From Clostridia bacterium (GTDB lineage Bacteria > Bacillota_A > Clostridia > TANB77 > CAG-508): a stretch of 9,790 bases of DNA. Numbering within the stretch: the first letter of the stretch is position 1; each line of letters opens with the position of its first letter. This document shows, one piece after another, positions 6,186-9,790 of the stretch. The position numbers and the translations under genes were made by a program. The stretch spans positions 1-9,790 of the forward strand of contig JAGATI010000100.1 in NCBI GenBank assembly GCA_017621295.1. Reading direction: 5' to 3'. The notes under the pieces were generated by a model that saw only the letters and a program-made list of their open reading frames with translations, was not told where the DNA came from and did not search any database.

Positions 6186-6839
6186 TTATATATCACCAAA
6201 ATCAATACCTGGCGAACTGTTTTTTTCATCAGTAGAAACTAATCTAACATTATTATGTTTTTCATTTTTGAAATGTTTGATATTTACTTGAGATTGCACT
6301 TGTGCTTCTCTGGGTCTAGTTAGTACTTCAAGAGTTTCTTTTATTAAAAATAAGATTTCTTTTTCTGATAATCTCTTATCTTTTTTTGTTTTCACCCCCT
6401 CAATCAATCTACTAATTTTAGATTTTGAAGATTCTAATTCTGCTTTTTCTTTTGCTTCCATACAATGTCTACGAGCTGAATGTATTTGACTTGTGACGCT
6501 TTCTCTATTAAACTTATATATGTGTGTTGCACAAAGTCTACCAAATTTTCCAAAACCTTTGTTTTTCCAGCCAACTCGTGTTTCATCACATTGTCCTCTA
6601 TCTAGTTTAAAAATTAGAATACCATTATCTATAAAATTAGTAGTAGCAATTGCTCTTGATTCATCATTTGTATCTTGTAAATAAGTTAAAACTGCCTTAT
6701 CGTTTATTATTGCAATACTTCCTGAAAATTCTGGATTTGTATTATATGGTAAATAACCTTGCTTAACTAACTTTCTTAATGTCTTTTTATTATTACATAT
6801 TTCTTTTAGCATATTTTCTACTCCACTCTGTATGTGCAT
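6186..6839 (-). CDS. Hypothetical protein (217 aa), unrecognised
   Basis: I do not recognise this protein. The first half (about residues 11-110) looks like a compact mixed fold: GSIAIINDKAVLTYL, then GILIFKLDRGQCDETRVG (73-90) and a glycine/aromatic stretch WKNKGFGKFGRLC (91-103). The second half (about 117-175) is a highly charged helical region rich in Lys and Glu, probably partly coiled coil. The C-terminal 40 residues are polar and probably disordered. No membrane segment, signal peptide or known catalytic motif is visible. ATG 6839 has AGGAG 11 bases upstream; ATG 6812 with GTGGAG is a possible second start. It is monocistronic, with its own promoter and a strong terminator, so it looks like a real, expressed gene. 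DNA or RNA binding is conceivable from the basic segments but unsupported. Confidence 0.65.
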   Translation of the reverse strand: MHIQSGVENMLKEICNNKKTLRKLVKQGYLPYNTNPEFSGSIAIINDKAVLTYLQDTNDESRAIATTNFIDNGILIFKLDRGQCDETRVGWKNKGFGKFGRLCATHIYKFNRESVTSQIHSARRHCMEAKEKAELESSKSKISRLIEGVKTKKDKRLSEKEILFLIKETLEVLTRPREAQVQSQVNIKHFKNEKHNNVRLVSTDEKNSSPGIDFGDI

Positions 6840-6927
6840 ATAGCAATCATCTCCTAACTGTGTTTCACAACTTCTGTTACTTTTAAAAATTTCATTTCAT
6901 CATATTTTTCTAGTCTATATAGTACAT

Positions 6928-6957
6928 ATTTTAACATAAAGTTTTCTTTGTTTTCAA
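6928..6957 (-). promoter_or_regulatory. Predicted sigma-A promoter of the 217-aa hypothetical gene
   Basis: On the minus strand TTGAAA (6957-6952), an 18-base spacer, then TAAAAT (6933-6928). It would give a leader of about 80 bases, longer than for other genes here. A CTATATAG palindrome lies just downstream of the predicted start (6914-6921). Confidence 0.45.
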
Positions 6958-7109
6958 CTATTTATTATAGTTTTTATATACAATAACAATTACATGTTAA
7001 TGGTTTTCAAGTTATTATTTAATTGATAACGCCAATAGCCAGCTTTAAACAATTACATTTATATCAATTATTAAGATATAGACAAAATATCTTTACTCTA
7101 TAGGTCACT

Positions 7110-7673
7110 TCAAAAATTCCAAACAAATGCGAAGTCACTTCTTTTTATCTTACACATCTCACCATTTCCACGATAAAAAACAATACCTTCTATATCGTTA
7201 TTTTCTAGATACTGTTTAATACCGTCATAATCTCTTGGAACATTTTCCAATATTATTGAACCATGTTTTACTAATACATCTGTATCTAAGTTATAAGGAT
7301 TTGCATTAAAATGTTTTCCTATTAATTCATATGTTCCATTTTCTAATTCTTTTTGTTTTTTTAGTGCCTCTATATGGTATTTATCGTTTTTATTGTTTTC
7401 AGAGCATAATAGCCAATGTGGAAAATGTCCTGTTATTAAATCTGGTTTTTCTTGGCATGGAATTGCTCCCTGTGGTAATATTCTTTCTGTTTTATAATCG
7501 TATCTTCTGTAGATTTTTCCATCTTGTATTAATGTACATGTTCCATCTAATTTTTCTGTTGCATATCCTTCACCTTTTAAAACCCATTCACATTCTGGTT
7601 CTACTTCACTTAAGCATTTAACGATTTTATTATCTTCAAATTGTCTTTTAAACAAAGTTTTCATTTTTTTCAA
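7110..7673 (-). CDS. RLIG1-like RNA ligase (DUF5565 family)
   Basis: This is an ATP-dependent RNA ligase that would join 5'-phosphate and 3'-hydroxyl RNA ends through a covalent lysine-AMP intermediate. The nucleotidyltransferase motifs are present: motif I TEKLDGTC with the adenylated lysine K41, RRYD (56-59), motif IIIa YELIGKHF (115-122), motif IV EGIVFYR (162-168), and motif V KIKRSDF (175-181). CEWVLKGEG (28-36) and GAIPCQEKPD with TGHFPHWL (69-88) are typical of the family of human RLIG1 (C12orf29) and its bacterial relatives. The 187-residue product is essentially the catalytic domain alone. The start is either TTG 7673 (AAGGTG 11 bases upstream) or ATG 7664. It is the second gene of an operon, 15 bases after the AAA_14 ATPase. 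Target RNA unknown. Confidence 0.85.
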   Translation of the reverse strand: MKKMKTLFKRQFEDNKIVKCLSEVEPECEWVLKGEGYATEKLDGTCTLIQDGKIYRRYDYKTERILPQGAIPCQEKPDLITGHFPHWLLCSENNKNDKYHIEALKKQKELENGTYELIGKHFNANPYNLDTDVLVKHGSIILENVPRDYDGIKQYLENNDIEGIVFYRGNGEMCKIKRSDFAFVWNF

Positions 7674-7688
7674 ACTACATCACACACC

Positions 7689-8891
7689 TTAATCTTCTAA
7701 TAAAAATTCTTTTAACTCTTTTATTTTTATTCCATCTTCAAATGTATTGTTGTATGTTTTATTTAAAGTAATTATTGTTTTTTCAAAATTATCATTTATA
7801 CTTCTTAAAGGTTTTAACTCTTTATTTTTTACTTCTTCATCTAGTATTGATAATGTTACTTGATAGTATTTTTTTTCATTAGAATTAGTTGCAATAAAAT
7901 CAACTTCTAGAGAATCTGTTTTTCCCACAGTTACATCATATCCACGTCTTAACAATTCAAAATATACAATATTTTCTATTATATGACCATAGTCAGAGTC
8001 TCTAAATCCTAATATTACATTCCTTATTCCAGTATCTATTATATAGTATTTTTCTAATGTTTTGAGTATTTCTTTACCTTTTATATCATATCTTGGAGCT
8101 TTGTAAATTATATATGCATTTTCAAGCATTGTTAAATAACTAATTATTGTATTATGGGTAACTTTAGTTCCTTGGCTTGTTAAAAAATCTGCAATCTTTT
8201 TAGCAGATATTAAGCTCCCTATATTACTCATTAAAAACTTTAATACCTTTTCTAATAAACTAGAATCTATTAATTTATTTTTTTCAACAACATCTTTCAT
8301 AAAAACTGTATTATATATTCCTCTTATTGCATTTTCATATAGATTATTGTCACTTTTTAAAGTTATAATTCCTGGCATTCCTCCATATTTTAAATATTCA
8401 TTAAACTTTTCATCTAGTGTAATATTACTATCAAAATGTGAAAAATCTAAAAATTCTTTAAATGATAGTGGTAACATTTTTATTTCAATATATCTTCCTG
8501 AAAGATATGTTGATAATTCTGATGACAATAAATAGGCATTAGAACCTGTTATGTAAATATCTGTATTAAAATCTACCATCAAACTATTTACACATTTTTC
8601 CCATTCATCTACTCTTTGAGCTTCATCTAATAATATATAATTTTTATTTTGGTTGTTTATTTTATTTTTTATACTTTTATACATATCTTTATAATTTACA
8701 ATCTCATCAAATTCAAAAGATTCAAAATTCATATATATTATATTTACGGATTTATCTTCTTCTAATATTCTTTCCATAAATAATTTTAAAATACTAGATT
8801 TACCACATCTTCTAATTCCTGTTATTACTTTTATAAATTCTGTATCTTTATATGCATATAGTTTCTCTATATACTTTTTTCTATTTATCAT
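7689..8891 (-). CDS. AAA_14/DUF4143 family ATPase
   Basis: This 400-residue P-loop ATPase has the two-part layout of the AAA_14-DUF4143 family. The N-terminal AAA core has Walker A GIRRCGKSS (25-33), Walker B YILLDEAQRV (85-94), sensor TGSNAYLL (115-122), and SGRYIEIKMLPLSFKEF (131-147), a hallmark of the family. A winged-helix-like middle (about 205-270) leads to a C-terminal restriction-endonuclease-like domain with EVDF (329-332) and YYQV (342-345). The usual ExK acid is Gln here, so nuclease activity is doubtful, as in many members. Family function is poorly known. ATG 8891 is chosen because AGGTG sits 6 bases upstream; GTG 8900 and ATG 8897 overlap that site. It is the first gene of an operon with an RNA ligase, under a perfect sigma-A promoter. 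Confidence 0.85.
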   Translation of the reverse strand: MINRKKYIEKLYAYKDTEFIKVITGIRRCGKSSILKLFMERILEEDKSVNIIYMNFESFEFDEIVNYKDMYKSIKNKINNQNKNYILLDEAQRVDEWEKCVNSLMVDFNTDIYITGSNAYLLSSELSTYLSGRYIEIKMLPLSFKEFLDFSHFDSNITLDEKFNEYLKYGGMPGIITLKSDNNLYENAIRGIYNTVFMKDVVEKNKLIDSSLLEKVLKFLMSNIGSLISAKKIADFLTSQGTKVTHNTIISYLTMLENAYIIYKAPRYDIKGKEILKTLEKYYIIDTGIRNVILGFRDSDYGHIIENIVYFELLRRGYDVTVGKTDSLEVDFIATNSNEKKYYQVTLSILDEEVKNKELKPLRSINDNFEKTIITLNKTYNNTFEDGIKIKELKEFLLED

Positions 8892-8908
8892 ATTCATCAC
8901 CTAATTAT

Positions 8909-8937
8909 ATTATACTTCAGCAACGATATTGTGTCAA
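8909..8937 (-). promoter_or_regulatory. Consensus sigma-A promoter of the ATPase-RNA ligase operon
   Basis: On the minus strand a perfect TTGACA (8937-8932), a 17-base spacer, and a perfect TATAAT (8914-8909). The predicted start near 8902 lies within the AGGTG ribosome site, giving a leader of only about 11 bases before ATG 8891. A promoter this close to consensus would be strong unless repressed. Confidence 0.8.
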
Positions 8938-9034
8938 GTTTTGTTGACTCATTAACAGAACTTTCTTTTTTGGTTTAATATTGTTTATAGATTTACACTT
9001 TTTATTTTTTGTCTGCCTTTGTCCATATATTTTA

Positions 9035-9072
9035 TACTTTAGACATTTTTAAAGGTTATTACTTAAGACATT
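9035..9072. repeat. Pair of near-identical 13-bp direct repeats
   Basis: TACTTTAGACATT (9035-9047) and TACTTAAGACATT (9060-9072) differ at one base and start 25 bases apart. They lie in the gap between the helicase stop and the ATPase promoter, about 100 bases upstream of the -35 box. They could be protein-binding sites or chance. Confidence 0.3.
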
Positions 9073-9091
9073 ATCATAAATTTAAAAAAAT

Positions 9092-9790
9092 CTATTTTAA
9101 CAAATCAGTCATCTCTCCCATATAAAATATATCTAGTTTACTCATTGCTCTTGTTATTGTTACATATAATAATTTTATATCTAAACTACTATTTGTATAT
9201 TGCATCTTACTTGCATTACTAATTATAACACAATCAAATTCAAGCCCTTTTGCAAGATATGATGGAACAATAGAAATACCAGAATTATATTCTGAATCTT
9301 TTCCCCTTATTAATTTTACATCTTTTCTTATTTTACTTATCTTCTTTTCAATTTGCTTGCATTCTTGCATATCCTTTCCTATTATTGCAATTGATTTATA
9401 TCCACTTTGTAAATAGGTATCTATTCTTTCATTTATATTACTTATTAGTTCATCTATATCTTTATTTTGTTTAATATTTACAGAGTTTTTTCTATCAATT
9501 ACTGGGTCACCTAGAACTATATATTCTTTTTCAAAATCTGGTAATTTGTTTATTACAGAGTTTGCAATATCCATTATTTCTTTAGTAGTTCTGTATGTTT
9601 TATTTAATGTCGTATATGTTGTTTTAACATCTTTAAATTCGATATCTATAAATTTTTTCCAGTTTTCTATACCTCTATAATAATGAACTCCTTGTGCTAT
9701 ATCTCCGAAGAATTGTCATTGAATTACTGTTTAGTATTGTTTTTAAAACATCAAATTGAAACTCTCCATAATCTTGTGCTTCATCTATTA
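9092..9790 (-). pseudogene. HelD/UvrD-type superfamily 1 helicase, C-terminal half, frameshifted; 5' part outside window
   Basis: This is the C-terminal part of a superfamily 1A motor of the UvrD/HelD type; HelD releases stalled RNA polymerase from DNA in Firmicutes. The helicase motifs read in order: motif II IDEAQDYGEFQ at the right edge, motif III MTILGDIAQGVHYYRG, motif IV LNKTYRTTKEIM, motif V SYLAKGLEFDCVII, and motif VI LLYVTITRAMSKL. The 'GDIAQGVH' and 'YLAKGLEFD' wording favours HelD over classical UvrD. One extra base at 9707 (CTT-C-GGA, in motif III) breaks the frame; removing it restores one continuous frame from 9790 to the TAA at 9092. Without the fix, the downstream part has only an internal ATG at 9574 (160 residues), which lacks the ATP-binding motifs. 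Gene death versus a sequencing error is undecided. Confidence 0.8.

Noticed and set aside
7073..7093. Hairpin AAGATAT-N7-ATATCTT after the RNA ligase gene as a terminator
   Set aside because: The 7-base stem has only one G-C pair and no T-run follows, so it is too weak to call.
7331..7621. Plus-strand 96-codon frame over the RNA ligase
   Set aside because: Antisense of conserved ligase motifs, with hydrophobic low-complexity composition and no ribosome site.

Overview
The window is AT-rich bacterial DNA with Shine-Dalgarno sites of the GGAGG type, near-consensus sigma-A promoters (TTGAAA or TTGACA, 17-base spacer, TATAAT), TGA used as a stop, and almost only AGA/AGG for arginine. This fits a low-GC Firmicute, most likely a member of the Clostridia. 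The species cannot be told from the sequence.

Layout. Positions 1-3339 hold minus-strand genes. Reading down from 3339 they are a Ppx/GppA-like ASKHA protein, a start-less remnant of a helical protein, a small three-helix membrane protein with a terminator, and a MacB-type ABC transporter (ATPase fused to permease). The transporter runs off the left edge and is broken by two single-base insertions. Positions 3444-3863 hold a minus-strand DUF4160/DUF2442 pair in which the DUF4160 gene has lost its middle. A gene-poor stretch follows, ending in a 13-codon leader ORF and a plus-strand four-helix-bundle (ferritin-like) gene at 4268-4702. It shares a bidirectional terminator with a minus-strand HD-domain alarmone-hydrolase-like gene (4810-5370). 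A plus-strand P-loop nucleotide-kinase-like gene (5531-6121) follows, with a codon bias unlike its neighbours. It shares a second bidirectional terminator with an unrecognised minus-strand gene (6186-6839).

From 7110 to 8891 there is a two-gene minus-strand operon: an AAA_14/DUF4143 ATPase, then an RLIG1-type (DUF5565) RNA ligase. A perfect TTGACA-N17-TATAAT promoter drives it. The right end holds the C-terminal half of a HelD/UvrD-type helicase, also broken by one extra base.

Two things stand out. First, the ATPase/RNA-ligase operon is a plausible but unproven RNA-repair or stress module. Second, three frame-breaking insertions (two in the ABC gene, one in the helicase) are the same event in the same context: an extra G after CC on the plus strand. 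That points either to a systematic sequencing artefact or to a common mutational cause. Other points of interest are a promoter lying inside a terminator hairpin, a perfect 20-base tandem duplication that carries the -35 box of the HD gene, and several decayed genes. The mix of decayed genes and unrelated single genes looks like an accessory region.
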